DNA of 64,000 nucleotides, from assembly GCA_026214975.1 (NCBI GenBank), contig CM047815.1:82170800-82234799 (forward strand), given 5' to 3'. Under the pieces are notes generated by a model. It did no database searches. It was not told the DNA's origin and saw only the letters and a program-made list of their open reading frames with translations. Every line of letters starts with the position of its first letter. Position 1 is the stretch's first letter. The stretch is from Gentiana macrophylla. Its lineage: Eukaryota; Streptophyta; Magnoliopsida; Gentianales; Gentianaceae. Shown here one piece after another: positions 31,355 through 41,973 of the stretch. Position numbers and translations under genes: made by a program.

Positions 31355-32575
31355 TTATTTTGATTTTATAGGTTTTGTCAAAAGACAAACTAATATATTT
31401 ATTAAGCTACAAGATACATGGATGATTAGAAAGGACAAAACTTAATTAACATTACCAAAATACCCTTTTCCTAATTAAACCTAACTAGAAAACACTCTTG
31501 CCGGCAAACACTATTCTGCATCTGTAAATCCTTCTTGTCCTTATCCAACCCCACTGCCATGGTCAAAGCCTCCTCCCATCCGCCGTCCTCCGCCCTCTAC
31601 CCGACGAATTCCGACTACCCTGCAAATAACGAACCTCTCGCAACCATGCTTGCATCTGCAGAGCCTCGTTCAGCAACCCCTCGTTCAACTCCGCTAATAA
31701 AAACAAAATTGATGTCTCAGATTTGCAATTTCCTTCCGGTGGTTGCTCTCGAGAGCCCACCACCGCCGCGAATTTGGTGAAGCAAATGAATTTACCTTTA
31801 TCTCCAACCCGATCGGCAAGGCCGCCTTCGGCGTAACCTTCTCGATTGAATCATCGCTTCTTTTGGATCTTAGAACCAGATGAAATTCACCCTACTGAGA
31901 TCCAATCCGAATGCTATCTCCACCAATTCTGTCTCATTCAAGAAGAACACGAGAAGGTTGAATCATATTGAACGATTTGGGGATTAGAGTTTGGGGATTT
32001 TCGGCTGCAACCACTACTCCGCCTAAGTCCAATTTCCGGCCAAGAATGCGAGGCTATTTTTTTTTCTTTCGGGTTTAGGGTTGTTACTATTAATTTTGTA
32101 ACGTTACTACATTTTTTGATGTATTTTATCTATTTTATGTACATCACATTACATGTTAATTTCCCGTTATTGCATTTTACGGGGTGATACTATTTGTTTT
32201 TATTCTCATTACTACTTGTTTTTAGGATGTTACGACATTTTTATGGGATTGTTACGACTTGTTTATTGGCCGTTACTCGATTTTACGGGTCACGTTACTA
32301 CTTGTTTTTAAGTTACATTACTTTTCCATTGGATGTTAAGAAATGTTATGGATCATTACTACTTTTTCGTGGTCACGTTTATATTTTATCTAGTTTTACT
32401 ATGTGTTTAATGTGTAAAAAGGGTATTTTTATCATTTATTATGAATTTGTCCTTTCTAATCACAAAACATGTAGTAACGTCATTCTGGACCCATTTTTTT
32501 TAAAAAAAAATTGTATTTTATGCAAAAGTTTTTTGTCCTATATATTCAATAATTGAATGAAATATTTTTGTCCTA
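31355..32575 (+). mobile_element. MULE-like segment with gene fragment and GTTAC array, unit 2
   Basis: As in unit 1: AAAGGACAAAAC flank, gene-like fragment from 31559 (MVKASSHPPSSALYPTNSDY, open to 31780 from an upstream non-ATG codon), and GTTAC array at 32080-32420. In this copy many GCTGTTAC words read TCACGTTAC or TCACATTAC. The fragment is not recognised; a minus-strand frame overlaps. Confidence 0.48.
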
Positions 32576-32617
32576 CTCTCCGATTCTCTCATACATGAAA
32601 TGACATGGGAAGCCATC

Positions 32618-34411
32618 TGATGGGAGTCAACTTTACGTGATTCCGTGCATTTTCCACCCCGCTTATCCCACTTTTAGCACATTCTCGATGTCTTTAGACC
32701 GATTTGGGTAATATCGTGAGTTTTTAGCACGTGGAGTAAATCCGTCGCTTTGATGGTTTACTACCTCTTTTAGTGATATTAACCAACCCCGAGCACTTTT
32801 ACCCTCCGGAATCGCTTTGTGTGTGTTGTTCGTTCATGAGATTGTAGGGTCCATCTGTCATGAGAACCCAGAAGGCAAAGATTTATGATGAGACGTATGA
32901 TCAAGGTGCAAGAATGAGCCAAGGAAGAAGAAAAATGAAGAAAATGAAGAAAAATAGTTGGTATCTTCACGCTACGTTCAGTTCAGGAGCAATTTTACCA
33001 TTGATGGAGGCATTTTCTGGTCACGGGCTCTTCATGAAAGTTGTAGATAATTGAAAGAGCTTTCCAACTCATTTTGAATCACTCAAATCGCAGTTCTACA
33101 CGCGAAGATATCATGGTTTTACTGCAGCCAGAAAAAGCAACATCTCAAACGCGCGTTTGAACATTTCAAACGTGCGTTTGGAACTGTTTTTTTTATACAG
33201 AGAGTTAGGTGCTGAAACGCGCGTTTGGAGACCTACAAACGCGCGTTTGGGGCCATTTTCTACTTATTTTTGCCCCTATAAACACCCACTTCCATCGAAT
33301 TTCATCATATTATTCTCCCCTCTCTTAGCTAAACTATACCCACTCTATGCTCGAAATTTGTAATGGATTATTCCACATTCTCTTAGCATTGATTAGCATA
33401 AACATAGCTTAATTATTCCATTTCCAAGCTCAAATTCTCATTCCAACTTCTAAGTCACCATCTTTTAATTAGTTCTTCAAAGTGTACTTTTTGGATCTCA
33501 AATTCGAAATTCTTGTTTCTATGGTACATTTCTTCTCTCTTTTACTTATTATGGCTTTCATTTACTGTTTTATGTATGTTTTGATTAGTATACTGAGTAG
33601 CTAATTACTTTTCATAGTCGAATCATGTGAAATTTGGTGAAATCTCCCTTTGGGTGATGAAATTGGGAGTGTGTAGTGTTTTTTATTGTTTAATCTTGCT
33701 TGTTTCATGTCTTAGAACTTATTTTAACATATTTGGGCTAGATTAGCTACCTAGGTCAAAGTCACACACATCAATCTAAAGAGTTGTTCAGATAGAGAGA
33801 TGTGGGAAAAGGGGTTCTAGGATCGCGGCGCAGACCCGGCGTAGTTGTTAAGCCCGGGCCCAATGCGAGGTTACTCGTTTTAACATTTAAGAGGCTCTAG
33901 TGCATAACATGTCTTGTTAGTGAATCTTCTTTAGGGAAGGGTAGTTAACATGGCATAAGGTGTTAGGAGAGAGTTGTTCAGACCTTAGCACCGGAATTAG
34001 GAGCACGCACCCGCGAAATTGAATGTGAGAGTTCGTTTGTTTAATGCACACTCCCGGTTTTGTCTATCCTTGGGGTTGAAACTTGCTATTTTGATCATGG
34101 TTCGACTATGTCCCTTAATCGATCTTTAAAACCTAGTAGTTAATCTTCTTTCTTTCTTTTCTATCTTTAGACTCGTTAGTAAGAATCACCTTAGTGTCGT
34201 TGTAGTATACAAACACTTTAAGAAGATTGATCACCTAGACTAAGTAATACATTCGCTTTGGTACTCACAAACACTTTTCCTTTGGGTTCGACCTCGTACT
34301 CCTGTAGCTATGCTAGCAATCGACCCGGTACACTTCCGGTTAGAGAGTTAGTTTACCCACGGTTTTGAGTCTTTACAAATTGTTTTTGAAGGGTGAATCG
34401 TAGCTCAATCA
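32618..34411 (+). repeat. Athila-like LTR 1
   Basis: 1794 bp, TGATGGGAGTCAACTTTACG to GTAGCTCAATCA. TATA box at 33277 with four palindromic cassettes just upstream. It resembles LTR 4 (54869) more than LTR 2, as expected from the later duplication of the whole unit. Confidence 0.93.
33146..33283 (+). promoter_or_regulatory. Palindrome cassettes and TATA box in LTR 1
   Basis: CAAACGCGCGTTTG (33146-33159), CAAACGTGCGTTTG (33167-33180), GAAACGCGCGTTTG (33214-33227) and CAAACGCGCGTTTG (33236-33249) precede TATAAAC at 33277. The same arrangement occurs in LTR 2 (TATA 40726), LTR 3 (up to 48186), LTR 4 (TATA 55531) and LTR 5 (TATA 62962), with point changes. Confidence 0.8.
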
Positions 34412-34414
34412 AAA

Positions 34415-34431
34415 TGGCGCCGTTGCCGGGG
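34415..34431 (+). promoter_or_regulatory. tRNA-Asp primer-binding site, copy 1
   Basis: TGGCGCCGTTGCCGGGG, the full complement of a plant tRNA-Asp 3' end, lies three bases after LTR 1. Copy 2 (41863-41879) reads TGACGCC at its start, copy 3 (56663-56679) is perfect. Confidence 0.92.
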
Positions 34432-34526
34432 AAATGTGTGCTATTTGTGATATCTTGCAAGTGAACCGAAAGGCTTAGGCCCAGGTTTTATTTTATTGTT
34501 TTCTTGTTGTTTGATTTTTGTAGTGT

Positions 34527-37500
34527 ATGACCCGGAGATCTCAAACACCACTCGAGCCATACATAGACGGGATTGAAGCTTACACGAGGCGTAGAAATAG
34601 TCAAAGAAGAAAAGGTTATCAAGTAGAGGAATCGATTCCGGTCTTTGAAGAAAGTAGTTTGGGTGAGTTGGAATAAGGATCCAGTATGCCACAAAACAGT
34701 GAACAAGGATTGGAAGGAAATTTGGGGGACAATAATGGGGTCCCGAATCAAAACCCGCCTCTTGTCAACAACAATGCACAAGGAGGAGGGGATGGACAAG
34801 GAAATAACTTTGTGAATGTGAATGGGCCAATACCACATATTGTTCAACAAGGGGCCCAAGAAAATCCAATGGATCCCATTGTTATGCAATGATTCAATGC
34901 ATGGATGTTGAATCAACTACAATGAACCAAAATCAAGCTCACAATCAAGGTGTAAACGTGATACCTAATTGGTTTAATGGTCAACAAGAGCAAAATCAAG
35001 GCGGTTTGACTTGTAGAGACTTTGTGATGGCTCCCACGGAGACCACGGTGTATAGTCCAATTCGAATGCCACCGGTAGCCGCCAATAATTTGGAATTGAA
35101 TAGAAATATCATACATTTGTTGGGAGACAATGCTATATTCAAGGGAACCGGCATGGAAAATCCACATATGTTCATTGATCATTTCCTACAAATTGTGCAC
35201 ATTACCAAGATAAATGGAGTCGGTGAAGAAGCGCTTAAACTTATGCTATTTCCCTTCGCCTTGAAGGAACAAGCCAAGACATGGTATGACTCATTGGCTC
35301 ATGATTCTTTGCACACTTGGGAGGACGTGGTTATGACATTTTTATTCAAGTATTACCCACCATCAAAGACATTGGACATGAAAGAGGCTATTATCCTGTT
35401 TAATGCCTATGAAGGAGAAGAATTGTATGAGTCCTGTGATAGATTTAAAGCATTATTGAGAGAGTGCCCGGGGCACGGCTTGAGACCTTTTAGGTAGTTC
35501 ATGCATTTTTCCGAGGGTTGGAGCCGGTGCACCAAGGGACCTTTCATGCTTCGTGTAATGGGGATATTATGAGGATGGTACCGGAGGTGGCTATGAATCA
35601 AATCGAGAAAATTGCCGAGACCTCAAAGAAATATGTGTCTTCAAGTAGAAAAGGGCCAAGGAGTAAAATGCCGGGATTGGTTGAAGTAAAGGAAGTGGAG
35701 ACAAATGTGCAATGTCAAGCTAAGATGCAAACGATGGAGAAAAGGTTGGAGAACCTCGAAAGAGAAAATGAAAAGGCAAGGCTTTGCCAAATATATGGAG
35801 GCCAACATTCGGCTAAGGATTGTGCGATGACACACAAATCTCAAAATATGTCATATCCACGATCCTCAATGCAAGGACAAGCTAGTTTTTCCTCACAAGA
35901 TAGTCCAACAGATCTAGCCAAGAAAATGATGAACATGTATGCCATGGGGCAACTGAGTGCGGGGCACTTGGGCTACAATCCGGTTATGAATCTATTTCAA
36001 AGCGCCGAACAAGGCCAAAAAAACGAGCAACCGGTTGTGGATAATTCTCAATGTTATGAGGTGAATTATGTGGGGCAAAGTCAATATGGTAATTATGATC
36101 AACAAAGTGATGGTTCTTGGAGAAATAATAATCAAGGTTGGGATCAAAACCATCAAGGGCAGAATTTGAACCGGTATTTTGACCAAGGCCAGAACAAATC
36201 TTATAGGCAAAATCAAAGTTCATTTTATCAAGCGCCTAACCAACAAGCCCAATACTATCCTCAACAATCTCAACATCAACAACAAGGGGGTACTTACCAA
36301 GCAACTCCTCCACCACTTGCTCTCATTCCTCAAAAGAGTGCAACCGATGTCATATTGGAGCAAATGAACAAAAAATTTGCGGAGATAAAAAAGGACATGG
36401 TTGAGATGAACTTCAAACATGGTCCGCCATTCGGAATCTCGAAACACACATGGGGCAAATCACCGATAATGCCATGGTGAACTTGAAAGGAGGCTTACCG
36501 AGCGACATGGAAAATAATCCCCAAAATGTGAAGGACCTATTTTTTAGAAGTGGTAAAGAGGTGGGTGTTGACAATGCTCGAGGGGAAAGGACTCAAAATC
36601 TATCAAAGAGAGAAAGGGGTATTGATGAAGATGATGATTTTATAGGCCGGTTGAGGAAGAAGACTTGGAAAAAAGAAATATTGAGACAGAGTTGGAAGCA
36701 AGCAAAGAAAAGCGAAGGCCGTAAAGGAAGAGTTGGTGAATGCAAAGAAAGAGAAAGTGATGAGACAAGGAGAAGGAGTTTGTGGCAATTGACATTGAAG
36801 AAGAGGAACCGAGTAAAGCAATGGAGAAGAAGGGCACAAGTGAGAACGCACCTCCACGCGTGAAAGGTGAGAGGTATAATCCCGCCTCCCTCTCCCGATA
36901 TTGATTTAAGTACTTTACCCTACCCACCTAAAGGTCATAGACAAAGTCGTTTGAACCAAGCTGAGAACCGTTTCATTGAAATTTTGCGTAAAATTGACTT
37001 GACAATTCCCTTTCTTGAAGCACTTGCAACACATGCCTGCTTATTGTAAAGTCTTAAAAGGCTTGTTAAATGATAAGAGTAAAATGGAAGATTTGGTATG
37101 TTTGAATGAAGAGTGTTCGGCAATTTTTGATAGTAAGATACCCCCAAAAATGAGAGATCGAGGTGGGTTCGCCATCCCTATTACTATTGGCGATACTGTG
37201 ATTGAAAATGTGTTGTGTGACCTAGCAGCTTCTGTGAGCTTAATGGGGTTGGGTGAGCTAGAACCCACGGGGATGACATTACAAATGGCGGATTGGTCGG
37301 TTAGGACACCTATGGGGGTAGTGGAGGACGTTCTTGTGCAAATAGATAAATTTACCTTTCCCGTAGATTTTGTCGTCTTAGACATGGCGATGGATTCTAA
37401 GACTTCGGTTTTGCTTGGTCGTCCTTTCTTGACTACGAGTGATGCTAGCATAGATGTGAAGAGTGGTGATATTACTTTTCATGTGGGTAAGGAGAGCGTG

Positions 37501-37945
37501 ACATTGAATGTTTATAAGTCTAAATCTCTTGCTTGTCATTCTGTCGATTCTACTTTTGCTTGTGTTGTTGCTACCACTAACCCACAGGTTGATAAGGAGT
37601 TAACTATAGAAGACACGGTGGATGCACAAAAGGTCGTTGATGGAGTGAAGATCAAGACCAAGAATAAACCGGGAACGCCCGTCTCACCATCATTGTCTCA
37701 TCCAGACCATAAACCACTCGTCATAGACCCGGGAATTGGATTCAAAGTCACGTTGAAGAAAAAGGGAACCCTAAGCAATGTGCACCTTAAAAAGAAACCG
37801 GAGCAAGAACCAGAAAAGAAAATATTGAGTGTTTGGAAATAGGTAACTTCAGAGCTAGAAGAGGTATCCCATGTGTTAACTCCACCCCTTTAAAACCCTC
37901 TCGCGGTGTCTCTCATGAATATACTTATGATTGATATGCTATGTG
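34527..37945 (+). pseudogene. Athila-like gag-protease polyprotein, copy 1, disrupted
   Basis: Starts MTRRSQTPLEPYIDGIEAYT at 34527. The gag core has KLMLFPFALKEQAKTWYDSL and FLFKYYPPSKTLDMKEA (35230-35390). The nucleocapsid zinc knuckle has its second cysteine changed (CQIYGGQHSAKDC, copies 2 and 3 have CQIC). A glutamine/asparagine-rich stretch (35980-36300) and a charged coiled-coil part follow, then the Athila-type protease with CDLAASVSLM; eight residues present after LM in copy 2 are missing. Stops or shifts occur at 34674, 34890, near 34922, 35495, 36478 and 37840. No RT, RNase H or integrase follows. Confidence 0.88.
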
Positions 37946-39203
37946 TTAAGGTGCTTTGTGATGCTTTGTGGTTCGGGTCGTTGTCTTGAGTCTTTTGTGG
38001 TATGAGTCTGTTTGGTGCCATTAAGTCGATGCTAACAACGTTAAACAAAGCACTTCTACCTTTTCTCGCCTGTGCCAATAGTATAACTTTGAAAAAATTG
38101 GCACTGTATAAGTCATCCCGTCGAGCCAACGACACAAAACAAAGGCGCTTGGGGGAGGCAACCCTCCTTTTTGGTAGTAATAATGTGTTTGGAGTGGTCT
38201 TTAGGTGCAAGAGGGGAGAGTTTTGTCTTAAAAAAGAAGTTGGGGTGAGCCTCTGTGGCCTTATTGGTTCTGGCTCTTGTACGTAGACGGGGATGTTTTT
38301 ATGTGAGCCTCTGTGGCCTTATTTTATGCATGGATGCTCTGTGTTTCTTTTGATTATCGTTACATCAAGTGTGATTCCCGTCAAATATAGTTGATATGCT
38401 TTGATACTTTGTTTGTGGCATGGCTTCTATTCTTATATATCTCGTATCTATCACCATCTTTTGGCACGTGGACTTTTCCCGTGCATGTGTTTGCCTTGGT
38501 TTTTGTTTCTATGGTTTTAGATACTCGAGATGGAGCTTACTAGAAGAAGTCACGTGGGCTACTAGTGTGCCTTTCTACCGGGTTTTGGTCAAACAGCTAA
38601 GTCTTTTACTCTTTTTATCTCTCACACACTGAGGACAGTGTTTCGTTTAAGTGTGGGGTGGGAGACTTAGCCGTTTTCTTGTTTTCGTTGTTAAATGTGC
38701 TTAATATGTGGTATGCTTAGCCTATGACCGGGCTCGAGTCAATTTTTGGGTAATTTTTAAAAAAATTCAAGGGTTTTTTAACACCGTGTTGTGTGTGTTA
38801 TTTTCACATTCGAGTGGTGGCCACCTTAGTAGGGCCCCGAACGAGTACACCGCGGTTAGATATTATCTTGAGAATTGAGTTTATTATTTTCACGCAAGCT
38901 ACACTTTGTGCACAATTTGATTACTACCACCTCTCATACCACTAGTCTCGAGGCGAAATAGAAAGGTTCACCTAAGTAGGATACGGGATGACGGTCCTGG
39001 CGTCTCTTTGACCCTACCAAAGCCAAATAAGCCTAATCTTGAACATTAGACCTTCGTAGCCCCTCTCAGCCTTGATAGAATGGTCTGACCACCATTTGCT
39101 TTATTGCCGTTTTGTTACTTAGTCAGAAACCTACCCTTGAGCCTTAATTATGGTCACATTTCCTTCATTTTATACCCTATGAGTGGACTAGTCTTTTGTT
39201 AGA

Positions 39204-39227
39204 CCACACTTGCTAAGGCAAGTGTGG
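39204..39227 (+). other. Conserved 10-bp stem-loop, copy 1
   Basis: CCACACTTGC, loop TAAG, GCAAGTGTGG: a perfect 10-bp stem. It is identical in copy 2 (46659-46682) and copy 3 (61446-61469). Possible RNA structure in the element transcript. Confidence 0.7.
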
Positions 39228-40050
39228 AAAAGAGAAATGGTGTTTTAATTCGGGTTGGTGGTTTCTCGGTTTTGAGCTATAATGAGAGGAGGGGCTTATT
39301 TGGGCCTAGTGTTTGGATATGGCCCAAGAAGAAAATAAAAGTCTCTTTCACTGAAAAAAAAATCAAATCAATCCAAGTTCAAAATAAATTGAAAAGTTCT
39401 CAATGAATAAGAGCTTGGAGTACAGAGATAAAAGGATTGGAATCAAAGTGATGAGATCAAAAGTTATCTTTATGACGTAGGAGTTGGGATAGTTAGATAG
39501 GTGCTAATGTATTCGATCTCGCCTTATGACACTTGAAACATAGTTGAGTTAGGCAATGAGTTCGGGTATGTTAGTATCCTATAGTTCCCTAAGTGCTTTA
39601 ATTAATCAAATAGGAGTTTGGATGGTTTGTATGGTAGAGATGAATTGGTATACTTTTTGATTAGGTTCACTCGTACTTTTTTTTTTCTCCAGTTCCCAAA
39701 ATATCATTTTCGATTAACCAGAATTACCCTAGCCTAACATTATAACCCTTCAAGTCCTACCCGATCGAGTCCAAACTTAGTGAACTTGATTAGTGGAGAG
39801 GCTAGTGGGTATGAAACGGTTGGTAGACTTTTGGTCCGGATTCAAGTCCCGACAATCACTTTGAGCACTTGGCTTTAGCTTGGCACCACACACACTCCAT
39901 TTTCTTTATAATGTTATAACCGGTGTGTATATGTTCGTGTTGACTACTTTGTGGATACCTTGAGGGTGTGGATAGTAGAACCTACATCACAAAGTTGAAT
40001 CCCCTGGTTGGTTTTAAAACGCCTAATTCACTCGAGGGCAAGCAAAGGCT

Positions 40051-40064
40051 AAGTGTGGGGTGGT
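40051..40064 (+). promoter_or_regulatory. Polypurine tract before LTR 2
   Basis: AAGTGTGGGGTGGT directly precedes the TG of LTR 2. The same word precedes LTR 3 (47519) and LTR 5 (62298). Confidence 0.8.
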
Positions 40065-41859
40065 TGATGGGAGTCAACTTTACGTGATTCCGGTGCATTT
40101 TCCACCCCCGTTTATCCCACTTTTAGCACATTCTCGGTGTTTTTAGACCGTTTTCGGGTATTATCGTGAGTTTATAGCACGGGGAGTAAATCCGTCGCTT
40201 TGATGGTTTACTACCTCTTTTTAGTGATATTAACCCATTCCCGAGCACTTTTACCCTCCGGAATCGTTTGTGTGTGTTGTTCATTCATGAGATTGTAGGG
40301 TCTAGGTGTCATGAGAACCCGGAAGGCGAAGATTTATGAAGAGAATTATGATCAAGGTGCAAGAATGAGCCAAGGAAGAAGAAAATGAGGAAAAGGAAGA
40401 AAAATAATTGGTACTTCACGCTATGTTCTGTTCAGAAGGTATTTGACCTATGATGGAGGCATTTTCTGGTCACGGTATCTTCATCAAGGTTGTAGATAAT
40501 TGAAATATCTTTCCAACGGATTTTGAATCACTCAAATCGGAGTTCTACATGCAAATATATCATGGTTTTACTTCAGCCAGAAAACAGCAACGTCTCAAAC
40601 GCGCGTTTGAACATTTCAAACGTGCGTTTGGAACTGTTTTTTCGTACAGAGAGTTAGGTGCTGAAATGCGCATTTGGAGACCTCCAAACGCGCGTTTGGG
40701 ACCATTTTCTGCAGATTTTTGCCCCTATAAACACCCACTTCCATCGAATTTCATCATATTATTCTCCCCTCTCTTAGCTAAACTATACCCACTCTTTGCT
40801 CGAAATTTGTAATGGATTATTCCACTTTCTCTTACCATAGATTAGCATAAACATAGCTTAATTATTCCATTTCCAAGCTCAAATTCTCATTCCAACTTCT
40901 AAGTCACCATCTTTTAATTAGTTCTTCAAAGTGTACTTTTTGGATCTCAAATTTGAAATTCTTGTTTCTATGGTATATTTCTTCTCTCTTTTACTTATTA
41001 TGGCTTTCATTTACTGTTTTATGTATGTTTTGATTAGTATAATGAGTAGCTAATTCCTTTTCATAGTCGAATCATGTGAAATTTGGTGAAATCTCCCTTT
41101 GGGTGATGAAATTGGGAGTGGGTAGTGCTTTTATTGTTTAATCTTGCTTGTTTCATGTCTTAGAACTTATTTTAACATATTTAGGCTAAATTAGCTACCT
41201 AGGTCAAAGTCACACACATCAATCTAAAGAGTTGTTCAGAGATAGAGATGTGGGAAAAGGGTTCTAGGATCGCTGGCGTAGACCCGGCTTAGTTGTTAAG
41301 CCCGGGCCCAATGCGAGGTTACTCGTTTTAATATTTAAGCGGCTCTAGTGCATAACATGTCTTGTTAGTGAATCTTCTTTAGGGAAGGGTAGTTAACATG
41401 GCATAAGGTGTTAGTAGAGAGTTGTTCAGACCGTAGCACCGGAATTTGGAGCACGCACCCGCGAAATTGAATGTGAGAGTTCGTTTGTTTAATGCGCACT
41501 CCCGGTTTTGTCTATCCTTGGGGTTGAAACTAGCTATTTTGATCATGGTTCGGCTATGTCCCTTAATCTATCTTTAAAACCTAGTAGTTAATCTTCTTTC
41601 TTTCTTTTCTATCTTTAGACTCGTTAGTAAGAATCACCTTAGTGTCGTTGTAGTATACAAACACTTTAAAAAGATTGATCACCTAGACTAAGTAACACGT
41701 TCGCTTTGGTACTCACAAACACTTTTCCTTTGGGTTCGACCTCGTACTCCTATAGCTATGCTAGTAATCGACCCGGTACACTGCCGGTTAGAGAGTTAGT
41801 TTGCCCACGGTTTCGAGTCTTTACAAATTGTTTTTGAAAGGTGAATCGTAGCTCAATCA
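40065..41859 (+). repeat. Athila-like LTR 2 (shared middle LTR)
   Basis: 1795 bp, complete. It serves as 3' LTR of the first internal region and 5' LTR of the second. TATA at 40726. One palindrome cassette has changed to GAAATGCGCATTTG. Closest match is LTR 5 (62299). Confidence 0.93.
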
Positions 41860-41862
41860 AAA

Positions 41863-41879
41863 TGACGCCGTTGCCGGGG
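41863..41879 (+). promoter_or_regulatory. tRNA-Asp primer-binding site, copy 2
   Basis: TGACGCCGTTGCCGGGG, one G-to-A change from the perfect site, three bases after LTR 2. Confidence 0.88.
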
Positions 41880-41973
41880 AAATGTATGCTATTTGTGATA
41901 TCTTGCAAGTGAACCGAAGGATTGGGCCTAGGTTTTATTTTATTGTTTTCTTGTTGTTTGCTTTTTGTAGTGT

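Larger units (their letters stand above)
26156..32589 (+). repeat. Composite tandem repeat, unit 2
   Basis: 6434 bp including a 404-bp MULE MITE and a foldback insert; about 5.85 kb without them. It has no LTR-element insertion and so supplies empty sites for the Tat, Athila-like, hAT, Stowaway and foldback insertions. It is very similar to unit 3, with clustered discrepancies at CTG and CAG sites (see findings). Confidence 0.78.
37946..40064 (+). other. Conserved non-coding 3' region, copy 1
   Basis: About 2.1 kb between the protease end and LTR 2 with no gene. A 94-codon open frame at 38002-38286 is preserved in all copies but shows no domain. Features: two GAGCCTCTGTGGCCTTATT repeats (about 38247 and 38303), a hairpin at 39204-39227, and the polypurine word AAGTGTGGGGTGG at 38649 and again before LTR 2. 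The region is nearly as conserved between copies as the coding part. Confidence 0.7.

Noticed and set aside
33146..33249. Repeated palindromes as a CRISPR-like array
   Set aside because: Spacing is irregular, there are no spacers or cas genes, and the context is a plant LTR.
34415..34431. Possible tRNA-Asp gene fragment
   Set aside because: Only the 17-nt complement of the tRNA 3' end is present, directly after an LTR: it is a primer-binding site.
35984..36223. Long minus-strand frames opposite the Athila-like gag
   Set aside because: Shadow frames of the Q/N-rich gag segment; composition is the complement of CAA/AAT-rich codons.
38002..38286. 94-codon frame conserved in three Athila-like copies as a possible small protein
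   Set aside because: Copies are recent duplicates or sisters, so conservation is expected; no motif, and surrounding non-coding sequence is equally conserved.
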